This document shows, in pieces, positions 6,928 through 14,641 of a stretch of DNA of 25,397 nucleotides. Each line of letters begins with the position of its first letter. Within the stretch, counting starts at the first letter, position 1. Under the pieces are notes generated by a model, which saw only the letters and a list, made by a program, of their open reading frames with translations, was not told where the DNA came from and made no database searches. This DNA is from CAYWNA01 sp964459305 (GTDB taxonomy: Bacteria; Planctomycetota; Planctomycetia; Pirellulales; Pirellulaceae), in NCBI GenBank assembly GCA_964459305.1, contig CAYWNA010000193.1, forward strand, positions 1 to 25,397. Reading direction: 5' to 3'. Position numbers and translations under genes: made by a program.

Positions 6928-7683
6928 CTAGCGGCCTCCACCGCGACGTTCGCCGCCACCACCGCCACGGCGACCGCCTCCGCCACGGCGTCCGCCTTGG
7001 TCACCTCCCTCGCCACCGGGGCGAGGCTGCGGACGTTGGACCTGGATTTCAAACGGATCGCCCGCCAATTCTTTGAATTTGGCTTGTTGTTTTGGTGTTA
7101 GCTCCTTGAGCAGCTCTTCTTGAGCCTGCTTACGAAGCTCGGCCGTCTTTTTGCGAAGTTCCTCTTCCAATTTCCGGGCTTTCTCCCTGAGCTTCTCCTT
7201 CTGCGAATCGCTGATGCCCAACTGCTCGGCGACCTGATCGCTGGTCACGCCACCACTACCTCGCGTCCGCATTTGGAACATGAGTTGCTGGAGCCGTTTG
7301 GACTGATGTGGCAGGAGGATTTTGTCGAGTTCCTTTTGAAGGTCTTCTCCCGCCTTTCGGAACAGTTCCTGCGCCTTCTCCCTGCGCTTTTCCTCGGGCA
7401 AGTCTCGCAGCCCGGAGAACATCTCTCGCATTCGACCCCGACTGGTCTCGGCGAGCTTCTCCAGATCCTTGACCTGATCGTCCACCAACTCCAGTTCTTT
7501 GCGCACGGACTCGTTTCGAAGTAGCTGGGTCGGCCCTCCGAACATGCCGCCGCCCATCCCACCGCCACCCGGCCCTCGACCACCTGGGCCTCGGCCACCC
7601 GGCTGGGCTTGCACCGTGGCAATAGCCCACAATCCAATGCACACAACGGCCAAAGCCGACAACAATAACTTGCGTGAAACCAT
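6928..7683 (-). CDS. Spy/CpxP-like (LTxxQ) periplasmic protein with Gly/Arg-rich tails
   Basis: This is a 251-residue protein with a signal peptide (MVSRKLLLSALAVVCIGLWA, cut near ATVQA|Q). A Gly/Pro/Arg-rich stretch (about 27-50) follows, then an all-helical, highly charged domain (about 52-205). The C-terminus is a Gly/Arg-rich low-complexity tail (about 215-251). The helical domain contains an LTxxQ-type motif (ELTPKQQAKFKELAG), which marks the Spy/CpxP family of periplasmic chaperone and sensor proteins; this is a fold-level guess, not an orthology call. GGAGG lies 7 bases before the ATG at 7683 and 4 before the adjacent ATG at 7686. It is located between the EF-hand gene and gspE. The same LTxxQ-type helical segment occurs at the N-terminus of the giant GspD-like protein. 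It might chaperone secretion components or substrates, but this is unproven. Confidence 0.7.
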   Translation of the reverse strand: MVSRKLLLSALAVVCIGLWAIATVQAQPGGRGPGGRGPGGGGMGGGMFGGPTQLLRNESVRKELELVDDQVKDLEKLAETSRGRMREMFSGLRDLPEEKRREKAQELFRKAGEDLQKELDKILLPHQSKRLQQLMFQMRTRGSGGVTSDQVAEQLGISDSQKEKLREKARKLEEELRKKTAELRKQAQEELLKELTPKQQAKFKELAGDPFEIQVQRPQPRPGGEGGDQGGRRGGGGRRGGGGGERRGGGR

Positions 7684-7915
7684 CATCAATCCTCCGTTGG
7701 GGCAGGCAAGGACACGCCACCCGCCGAATCTCACAACCAAAGGCTACAAATCCGCGACGAGCCCCGTGCCACGACTCGCCACAACACTCGCCTCTGCTCT
7801 CATTACGCTGTACGGGAATAGGGGGTTCCCGCCGACTCAAGGACCCCTGACAGAGACGGCTCAGTGGGCCCTTCAACCACTCGACAATCTCCTCTCTCCC
7901 GCGCCGAAATCAACA
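7684..7915. other. Intergenic gap between the EF-hand gene and the Spy-like gene
   Basis: This 232-base gap has no supported gene. An imperfect hairpin (AGGGGGTTCC and GGACCCCT arms, about 7816-7848) may end the EF-hand transcript; no T-run follows it. I see no clear sigma-70 promoter. Confidence 0.5.
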
Positions 7916-9304
7916 CTAGCGCTTCATCGTCCAGATCGCATACTCGTTCACCGATATGCGCCCGTTGCCGTCCGTATCAGCGGCTTCGGGGTTGCTGGAC
8001 ATGCTTTTCCACTCCTCAGGTTCGAGGTGATTGTCGCCGTTCGTGTCGTACTTTTTGATCTGGCCTTGGGAAAAAGTCAGATATCGCGGGTCGATCTTCA
8101 CCGAAGCCGTGGTCGCTGCCGCAGAACCTGTCGTCGATGCATCCGACGATGACGAAGAATCGTCCGCCGAGGCAACACTGACGCTTCCCTCGCGGACCAC
8201 CCCGTTTTGCGCTGCCTTGAGGCATTCCCGCGGAGTGATGACCCCGTCCTGGTTCAGATCGAATTGGTTAAACCTGGCCAGTTCCGAGTCGGACCAAGAG
8301 GTCGAGAATTCAGCCATCGCGATTTGGCCGTCTTGGTTGGTGTCATCCTGGTCAAACCAATCCGGCAGCCCGTCTTCGCTGGTCTGTTCACGCGGTGATC
8401 GCACGCGGTACGAGTTGCGATCCTCCAAGCCCAGTCTTTCACTCCACAGCCAAGCATCGGAGTCTTTGTCCTCATCCGAATCCTTTTTGCCTTTTCCGCG
8501 GGAAGAGCTCCCGCTTTGATTCCCGCCCGTGTTTTCAACTCGGCGCCGAGCATAGCGGTATTCCATCTCGTTCAGCGTGATCTGACCGTCGCGGTTCTTG
8601 TCATACATGGGCAGATCAGCGCCATAACGGCTTCGTTTCATCTCGTCCGCATCGATTTTGCGGTCGCGGTTCCGATCGTAGTAGCCAAATGCACGTTCGG
8701 CCTCGCGGCGGTCCTGGTCGGTGACCTCAACGGTGAACAGTTCGGCTTCCGCTCCAAAACCCGGTGCGGGCGTCAGAACGTCCTCTTCGCCAAATCCCGG
8801 CACCAACGGTTCGAACTCGGTGACGGCCGAGCGGTAAGGAGACTGTTGTTCTTGCCCCCCGCCTTGGCTGTCGCGTCTTCCACGGTCACGCCGCCCGGGC
8901 TGCGGCCCACCACCTGGCCCACCGAAGGGTGGTCCTCCGCCGCCTGGTCCGCCACGACCCATCATTCCACCACCTGGCCCACCGCGGCCCATTGGTCCAC
9001 CACCTGGCCCACCCGGACCACCTCCGCCGCCCATGCGTTGCTCGCGCATGCGCTGGAATTCTTCGGCCACCCGATCAATCGGTATGGGGCGTGATACGTC
9101 GAGTCGAGGGTTATTCTCAGCCATTCTTTTGATGAAATAGCCAAATCGCCCTTCGATCTCGGCGGGATCCAGCATTCCATTGCCATTCGCATCCAGGCGT
9201 TTCAGGAAATCAGCCGGGCCCTGTGCGAATAGTTTGTCGGTGCTGGTTCCAAGCAGGAGCAGCATTGCGGCGATCACTATACCGAGTCTTATAGGGGCAG
9301 ACAT
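7916..9304 (-). CDS. Secreted protein with seven EF-hand calcium loops
   Basis: This is a 462-residue protein with an N-terminal signal peptide (residues 1-28, IRLGIVIAAMLLLLG core, ending KLFAQ). Seven canonical 12-residue EF-hand loops are visible: 38-49 (DANGNGMLDPAE), 210-221, 235-246, 321-332, 349-360, 420-431 and 443-454. Loop one is separated from the rest by a Gly/Pro/Met-rich region at about 92-140. The segment around 270-300 is charged, and 370-400 is Ser/Ala-rich. It is predicted to bind calcium in the periplasm or outside the cell. I chose the ATG at 9304 because it directly precedes the signal peptide and GGAGG lies ten bases upstream; a longer frame reaches 9436. It lies within the secretion locus. 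The Gly-rich motif GPGGGMMGRGGPGGG is shared with the GspD-like protein. No enzyme domain is recognised. Confidence 0.85.
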   Translation of the reverse strand: MSAPIRLGIVIAAMLLLLGTSTDKLFAQGPADFLKRLDANGNGMLDPAEIEGRFGYFIKRMAENNPRLDVSRPIPIDRVAEEFQRMREQRMGGGGGPGGPGGGPMGRGGPGGGMMGRGGPGGGGPPFGGPGGGPQPGRRDRGRRDSQGGGQEQQSPYRSAVTEFEPLVPGFGEEDVLTPAPGFGAEAELFTVEVTDQDRREAERAFGYYDRNRDRKIDADEMKRSRYGADLPMYDKNRDGQITLNEMEYRYARRRVENTGGNQSGSSSRGKGKKDSDEDKDSDAWLWSERLGLEDRNSYRVRSPREQTSEDGLPDWFDQDDTNQDGQIAMAEFSTSWSDSELARFNQFDLNQDGVITPRECLKAAQNGVVREGSVSVASADDSSSSSDASTTGSAAATTASVKIDPRYLTFSQGQIKKYDTNGDNHLEPEEWKSMSSNPEAADTDGNGRISVNEYAIWTMKR

Positions 9305-9440
9305 TCCAGGCTTTCCTCCAAGCTTAACGACGCGCATACGGCATGCGCACTTCCTTGATAGGGATTCAACCCATCTTGCGCAGCCAAGTTTCGGAAACCA
9401 CCCATCAAACCTGTCAATTTCTTGCTGTTGTGACAACTCA

Positions 9441-10289
9441 TCACCCCGATGGGGAGATTAGGTCCAAGGATCGTCGTGCCGCTTCGCGCACCCCAGGGTC
9501 TTCGTCGGACGAAGCGTGCATCAAAGCAGGAATCGCATCATTCGCGTCGGGGCCGATCTCGCCAAGGACCGTGGCCGCCCATCGGCGTATCTCGGCACGT
9601 TGATGCGTAAGATGCTCCACCAGCACGGGCACGGATTCCGCACCAATCGAGGCCAACGCCCGGGACGCAACCGCCTCAAATGCCTCCTTTTCGGCCAACA
9701 GGACGCTGAATTCCATTTGCGACTCCTGCTTCAACAGGGCGATCTCGTCATCGGTCACAGCAAGTTCGGTCATCACAACCTTCAGCTCTTCCTCGTGCTG
9801 CTGTGTGTGCGTCTCGTTTTCCTGCCGCTGCTCTTTCAGTCGCTCCAGATTCTCCTGGAGTCCTCCATTAACCGCTTCATCTGCAGCAGGTGAAGCGCTG
9901 TTTTCTGCAGCATCCGCGGCCATCATCTCCAGCAACCCAATCGCCCCATTCAGCTCTTTCTCCAGCGCCAACCGCTCGGCAGTTTTCTGCTCCAGCAAGG
10001 CCGTCTTCCTCTCCAGTAGCTTCGTTTTCTGCTCCAACAGCGTCTGAAGACGTTTGATCTGGGAGCGTTGGGAGAAGAGGTGATCGATATGGGTACCGCG
10101 AACTGCGGTTGTCCGGAACGCTGACAGACCACTTCCTGACGCGGATTGGTCTGTCGGCTGACCAACTATCGTCTGCGAGCCATCCAGTGCCGCTCGATAG
10201 TACAGAAGCCCGCCGTAAGCGATCACGCCCACGATGAGAGCGCAGATGGCATAGGCAATCCACGCGTACAAGCGGTTGGCTGTGTCCAT
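9441..10289 (-). CDS. Membrane-anchored coiled-coil protein with C-terminal HEAT repeats
   Basis: This is a 282-residue protein with one N-terminal transmembrane helix (about 8-31, AYAICALIVGVIAYGGLLYY). A long charged, heptad-like coiled coil (about 72-200) carries repeated LLEQKTK/LLERKTA units. A short HEAT-like region (about 205-280) contains ASIGAESVPVLVEHL, RRWAATVLGEIG and DANDAIPALMHA. The topology is probably a single membrane anchor with the bulk in one soluble compartment; the side cannot be decided from sequence. GGAGG is six bases from the ATG at 10289. It lies 106 bases after the GspD-like gene and 136 bases before the EF-hand gene. An anchored coiled coil is reminiscent of the linking roles of GspC or GspM, but there is no sequence evidence that it replaces either. 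Confidence 0.75.
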   Translation of the reverse strand: MDTANRLYAWIAYAICALIVGVIAYGGLLYYRAALDGSQTIVGQPTDQSASGSGLSAFRTTAVRGTHIDHLFSQRSQIKRLQTLLEQKTKLLERKTALLEQKTAERLALEKELNGAIGLLEMMAADAAENSASPAADEAVNGGLQENLERLKEQRQENETHTQQHEEELKVVMTELAVTDDEIALLKQESQMEFSVLLAEKEAFEAVASRALASIGAESVPVLVEHLTHQRAEIRRWAATVLGEIGPDANDAIPALMHASSDEDPGVREAARRSLDLISPSG

Positions 10290-10395
10290 GGTCGGCCTCC
10301 ACGGCGACTGAGACCGGGTCAGACTATCATAGAAGGCGGTGCTCTTCTACGCCCATCATTATACGGTCTCCGGTGGATTTGGCCTCCGATACGTA

Positions 10396-13300
10396 TCATC
10401 TTCCACGCCCACTGGGTCGGCCTCCACCGCCGCGACTACTCGGAGCGCTGCCACGACTACTCGGAGCGCCACTGGGACGGCCACCGCCGGGTCCGCCACG
10501 TCCCATCATTCCGCCACCAGGCCCACCCATGCCCGACCGTAGTCGCTGAATGAACTCCATCCTCCGCCGGATATCATCGGGGCTTGGGCCCGCCGAAGTT
10601 GGGCCCGCGCCGGATCGACCGGAATTCGATGAGCGTCCGCTCGTAGTGCTTGCCAGAACCTTCTCCAAGGTTTCTTGGACCACCTCCGGATTGGATACCC
10701 TGAGCGGCACGATTTCGACCACATCGGTGTCCGTGCTTCCCGGCTGATCGATCTGCCTGACCAACGCCTCCACTTGTAGAAACAACGGTTCGGGGGCAGT
10801 CACAATCAGGGCATTGCTGCGCTGGTCAACGCCCACGGTCATTTTCTGTTCCTCGCCGCGTGCCTGTTGCTGCTCGCGACCGCCGCGCTGGCCGCGCAAC
10901 GCTCGGATAAAATCCTCGGGCGAAGGCTGTTGGCGCCCACTGCGGCTGGTTGCCAGACGGTCGGCGAAGACCTGGTTGACCACGGCGGCCACTTCGTCCG
11001 CGCTGCCGTACACCACCGGGATCAAACGCGGCATGCCGGAGGTCTGTATGTCGGTAATGCTGCTTTCCCGGTCGATGACTTGCAGTAACTCCTCGATCAG
11101 ATCCAAATCGGCCTGATTCGCCTCCACCACCAGTGCGTTCAGCCGAGGATCAGGCACGATGTTCACCAACCCGCTTGCCTCGATGGTCGTCACAGCGTCG
11201 CCACCACCACCGCCTGCCATTCCACCCACCAAGCTGCCCAGAAGTCCGCCGCCGAGTAGGTTGGAGGCCATGTCACCAAGCAGCGAGCTGGTACTGTCGT
11301 CGGTATGCCCCCCCAGGATCTCCTGCAGCAATGTGTGAGCCACCTCGGCCTTGGCATATTTCAGATAGAAAACCGTGATGTCCCGTTGTGGCAGCAGGGC
11401 TGTTGGTCCCGAGACGCTCCTCAATAGATTCTCGAAGGCGTCCAGTGCCTCTAGGTCATCCGACGCGATGAAGATCCCTCCCGGAGTGACCGCGACGCGA
11501 ATGTCGGCTCCCGCAAAATCCGATGGTGCCTCCGCCGATGGCTCGGGCTGTGCCGGCTTTGAGGGCGATGGTTGGCTGGCGAATTGAAACCGGAAGTTGC
11601 CGGATCTTCGCGCGGCAGACTTGTCGACGGGCGACTCCTTCGGTGCTGTTTCCGGGGTTGGCTGGCTCGTTTGTCCAGCGTCCTTGGCAGGTGGCTCGAC
11701 GGGTAGAGTTGGCTCGCGGTTCGGCACATCCGCGCCGGATTCCTGCTCCAGCGGCGTGATCGCTCGAAGACGAATGTCCGATGGCGTCAGGGCCGAAGGT
11801 GTGACCATTCGGATCTTGTTCGAACGGTTCCAGAACTGCTCGACGGTCTCCAACGCCGTTTGCGCGGCAGCACCGGAAAGCGGTATCATTCGCACATTGC
11901 CGCCAGAACCTGCCTCGTCTTCCGGTCCTTCCAGTTTGGCGACGAGATCTTTGATCTGTTGGATCTGCTCGGCCGTGCCGCGAACCCACACATTTCCAGT
12001 GATCGGATCGCCGTCCACAATCGGCCCGTCGGTCGGTGCGGCGGCGTCCCCTTCTTCATCGCCACTGGTGAGGCCAAAGAACTTGTTTACCGCCATCACA
12101 GCGAGTTGCGGATCGATTCGCTCTACAGGAATCACCTCGAACTGCAGGGTCTGGCCTTCGAGCAGCTCGATCGTCTCCTTGATCTGTTCATGCTCGGACG
12201 GATGAGCCATGGCGATTAGCTTTCGCGAAACCGAATCCACTTCCAGACGCACCCCGGGCAGATTCGCCAACATAGTCTGCAGCACGCGAAGCACCAGCTC
12301 CGGGCTCGCTGCCTGGATCAGATAGGTTCGCGGCTCCAGTTTTTCGGGTTCCCTGGCGTCTTCGCCTTCCACCGCGGCCGGCGCCTTGTCGATCAGTGGA
12401 ATGAGTTCCTTCAACATCAGCAGCTTGTCCGCGCTGCCCGTCGCAAACATCCGTATACCGAGCATGTCGACCGAAATGCTGATGTCTTCGCCCGTGTTCA
12501 CGTCGGCTTCGAGTCCCAACAACGGGCGGGCGATGGTTAACACCTCTTCGGCGGAGACGTTTTCCAGGTTCAATTCTACCACTGTCTCGGCAGCGCCCAC
12601 CGCGGGGTCTTCTACCCTGGCAATCATGTCGCGAATCGTCCGCAACTTGCCGGCGGTTTCCGTGACCAGAATCTGCCGAGCGTTTGGAAATGGAATTACA
12701 TCGCCCTGGGGCCCCAAGTAGTTCTGAATCATCTCGGCCGCATCTTCCGCTTTCATCCTTGCCAACGGGAACATGCATTTGACCAATTCGTATCGACCAC
12801 ACTGGCCAAGCTCTTCGAGGGTAACCAGCGTGACTAATTCGTCGGGTATGGGATTCTCCAGGTCCAGCACCAGCAGCATCCGCTCGCGGCGAACCAGGGT
12901 ATAGCCTTTGGTCAGCAGATAGCTGTTCAGCAGGTCAATAGCCTGATCGACGGTGTAGACTCGATCGTCCTTGTAGGTAAAAGTGCCCGTCGGGATGGTC
13001 TCGATGGCCGGCGCAAGGTCGGCTTGCTCGGCAAACCACTCCAGAACATCCTTCCACAGTGCGGCATCGAAGTTGAAACGCAACTCATCGGCCATCGGGT
13101 CGGATGCCGGATCTCGTTCGACGGCTGGTTCCGCTGGCCGTGTTTCTGTGGGAGACTCTTCCTCAACTGCGGCTGGTTGCAGCTCCGACGGGACCGTGTC
13201 GCCCTCATCTTTCATCTCGCTTGGTTCGGCCGCCACATCCGCATTCTCCTGCGCGGCATCCGTTTCTTCCTCAACTTCCATCGTTTCGTCGGCTGGCCCC

Positions 13301-14286
13301 GTTTCGCTTTCGACAGCCGGTTCCTCTGATTCGGGAGGCGCGGCTTCATCGCTGGCCGCGGATTCCTCTTCAGAATCCGTCGGCTTGGTGTCATCTTGAG
13401 CAACGGGCCCCTCGGCCGGCTGTTCGGGATTGGCATCGGCTTCTTCTGGTTCGGCGGGGGGGGCGTCTTCCGTTGCAGCTGGCTGCTCCTCCGCCGATTC
13501 CGGTTCCATCACCGCTTCAGGCTCCTCCTCAGGTTCTTCGGCTTCGTCGGCTGGTACCTGCGCCGGTTCCTCACTGGAGGCAGGCTCCTTGGCGGCGACC
13601 TGCTCGCTCGTTTCCGGTTCCTCCTCGGCAGCTTCCGCTTGCTGCTCGGCTAAGGGCGCCGCTTCCACCTTGGCGACCGCGACTTCGACATCGGTAAAAC
13701 CGGCCAGCTTCCGCCAATTGGATCGTTGGCCATCGGTCAGCACTGCGGAGAACTTTCGCTCGTAGATGGCGCGTGTGATGCGTCGTTCGTTCTCGCCGCC
13801 TTTCGTCAGATCGTTAGCTCGCTCGCTGAGCAGTTGTTTGACAGTTGCCTGTTGCTCTTCCGATAGACCCAAGGATTGGACCAGCCCTGGCTCGGCCAGC
13901 GCACTCATGCCCTGTCGGGCGATGCGGATCTGTTGCAGCTTCTCCCGCTGAGCGACCGTCAGCAGCGCGAACCCTTGACGCTCGGATTCCGCGACGAACG
14001 GCACCAGACGTGCGGTCTGGGCGGTGGGCGGGAGGTCCTTGTTGGCAAGGACGATTTCCAGTGCCTCCCCTTCGCGGCGTTCGATCAACTCGTTCAGTTT
14101 CGCCTGGACCTCTTCGGACAATCCCAGCCTTTCGGCCACGTCCTTTTCACTGGCAAAGGCCAATACCCCCACGAACGATGCGTCCGCCGCGGCTGCGCCA
14201 TTGCAGCAACCAGAGATGAGAAAAACAGCTCCGGTGAGAGAAGCTATGCCCCAAAAAAGAACTTGGCGAATGATGCGATTAGACAC
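10396..14286 (-). CDS. Giant GspD-like protein: Spy-like N-terminus, acidic linker and secretin N-domain repeats, no barrel
   Basis: This is a protein of about 1296 residues. From the GTG start, a signal peptide ends in a possible lipobox (LISGC, Cys27). A helical LTxxQ-type region at about 38-200 includes LTVAQREKLQQ and VLTDGQRSNWRKLAG. A Glu/Pro/Ala-rich acidic linker occupies about 205-398. An N0-like domain follows at 400-480 (FTYKDDRVYTVDQAIDLLNS). About eight secretin N1-like modules come next, starting near 499, 569, 653, 716, 798, 969, 1087 and 1189. They carry the usual closing pattern of an Asn/Asp-x-Leu-x-Val strand and a lid helix ending in ID or LEG (for example DPRLNALVVEANQADLDLIE, RSNALIVTAPEPLFLQVEAL). 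The last 80 residues are Gly/Ser/Arg-rich. No secretin beta-barrel domain (VPxLGDIPxxG-type motif) is present, although normal GspD proteins of about 650-700 residues end with one. I chose GTG 14286 because GAGG lies ten bases upstream and it starts just before the signal peptide; ATG 14331 is the alternative. A G8 run lies at 13456-13463. Confidence 0.8.
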   Translation of the reverse strand: MSNRIIRQVLFWGIASLTGAVFLISGCCNGAAAADASFVGVLAFASEKDVAERLGLSEEVQAKLNELIERREGEALEIVLANKDLPPTAQTARLVPFVAESERQGFALLTVAQREKLQQIRIARQGMSALAEPGLVQSLGLSEEQQATVKQLLSERANDLTKGGENERRITRAIYERKFSAVLTDGQRSNWRKLAGFTDVEVAVAKVEAAPLAEQQAEAAEEEPETSEQVAAKEPASSEEPAQVPADEAEEPEEEPEAVMEPESAEEQPAATEDAPPAEPEEADANPEQPAEGPVAQDDTKPTDSEEESAASDEAAPPESEEPAVESETGPADETMEVEEETDAAQENADVAAEPSEMKDEGDTVPSELQPAAVEEESPTETRPAEPAVERDPASDPMADELRFNFDAALWKDVLEWFAEQADLAPAIETIPTGTFTYKDDRVYTVDQAIDLLNSYLLTKGYTLVRRERMLLVLDLENPIPDELVTLVTLEELGQCGRYELVKCMFPLARMKAEDAAEMIQNYLGPQGDVIPFPNARQILVTETAGKLRTIRDMIARVEDPAVGAAETVVELNLENVSAEEVLTIARPLLGLEADVNTGEDISISVDMLGIRMFATGSADKLLMLKELIPLIDKAPAAVEGEDAREPEKLEPRTYLIQAASPELVLRVLQTMLANLPGVRLEVDSVSRKLIAMAHPSEHEQIKETIELLEGQTLQFEVIPVERIDPQLAVMAVNKFFGLTSGDEEGDAAAPTDGPIVDGDPITGNVWVRGTAEQIQQIKDLVAKLEGPEDEAGSGGNVRMIPLSGAAAQTALETVEQFWNRSNKIRMVTPSALTPSDIRLRAITPLEQESGADVPNREPTLPVEPPAKDAGQTSQPTPETAPKESPVDKSAARRSGNFRFQFASQPSPSKPAQPEPSAEAPSDFAGADIRVAVTPGGIFIASDDLEALDAFENLLRSVSGPTALLPQRDITVFYLKYAKAEVAHTLLQEILGGHTDDSTSSLLGDMASNLLGGGLLGSLVGGMAGGGGGDAVTTIEASGLVNIVPDPRLNALVVEANQADLDLIEELLQVIDRESSITDIQTSGMPRLIPVVYGSADEVAAVVNQVFADRLATSRSGRQQPSPEDFIRALRGQRGGREQQQARGEEQKMTVGVDQRSNALIVTAPEPLFLQVEALVRQIDQPGSTDTDVVEIVPLRVSNPEVVQETLEKVLASTTSGRSSNSGRSGAGPTSAGPSPDDIRRRMEFIQRLRSGMGGPGGGMMGRGGPGGGRPSGAPSSRGSAPSSRGGGGRPSGRGR
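13456..13463. repeat. G8 homopolymer tract in the GspD-like gene
   Basis: Eight consecutive G on the plus strand (C8 in the message) lie within the sequence for the acidic linker. Slippage here would truncate the protein before its secretin N-domains. Confidence 0.6.
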
Positions 14287-14641
14287 GTCTGATGTTCCTC
14301 TTAGATACCTCGCCGGGAAGCAAACCAACATCGTAAATACAGCGATACGATCGACCTATGTCATCGGCACCGCCCAACTTAGTATAGTCAATACGCGCGA
14401 CTTCATAGGCGCAATTTCCGACTGGGAAGACTATATGGCCAGTCTGGAATGTCTTGGTGATGCGCATTGTGTCGAACGATCCGGGAGAGTCGATAGCAGG
14501 TGCCCGCGACAGGGAGAATCCGTTCGGCATGCGAGGGTCTCCCCTCGTTGGGAGTGCAATTTCGCCTCGCAGGCGTGAGGCACCTAACCCGAACAGTAAA
14601 TAAACACCGTTGCAGGGTGCGAAGTTTCGGAAAAGGCAGAC
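14287..14641. other. Intergenic region upstream of the GspD-like gene
   Basis: This 355-base gap has no convincing gene. An 83-codon minus-strand frame (14279-14530) overlaps the GspD-like start but has no recognisable product. On the minus strand TATACT (14388-14393) is a possible -10 box without a clear -35. Short stems occur near the DUF58 stop: CTCCC...GGGAG (about 14538-14553) and GCCTC...GAGGC (about 14562-14580). They could end the DUF58 transcript; neither has a T-run. Confidence 0.5.

Noticed and set aside
7499..8152. A 217-codon plus-strand frame rich in Pro
   Set aside because: It is the reverse complement of Gly-rich coding sequence and the gap next to it; Pro-rich antisense frames are expected there.
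11456..11989. Frames of 90-205 codons inside the GspD-like gene
   Set aside because: High-GC shadow frames; the long frame carries secretin N-module patterns throughout.
10396..14331. ATG 14331 as the start of the GspD-like protein
   Set aside because: There is no ribosome site before it, while GTG 14286 has GAGG ten bases upstream and sits directly before the signal peptide. It remains possible.
14279..14530. An 83-codon minus-strand frame before the GspD-like gene
   Set aside because: It overlaps the likely GTG start, has no ribosome site I can support and no recognisable family. It could be a decayed gene, but evidence is too thin to annotate.
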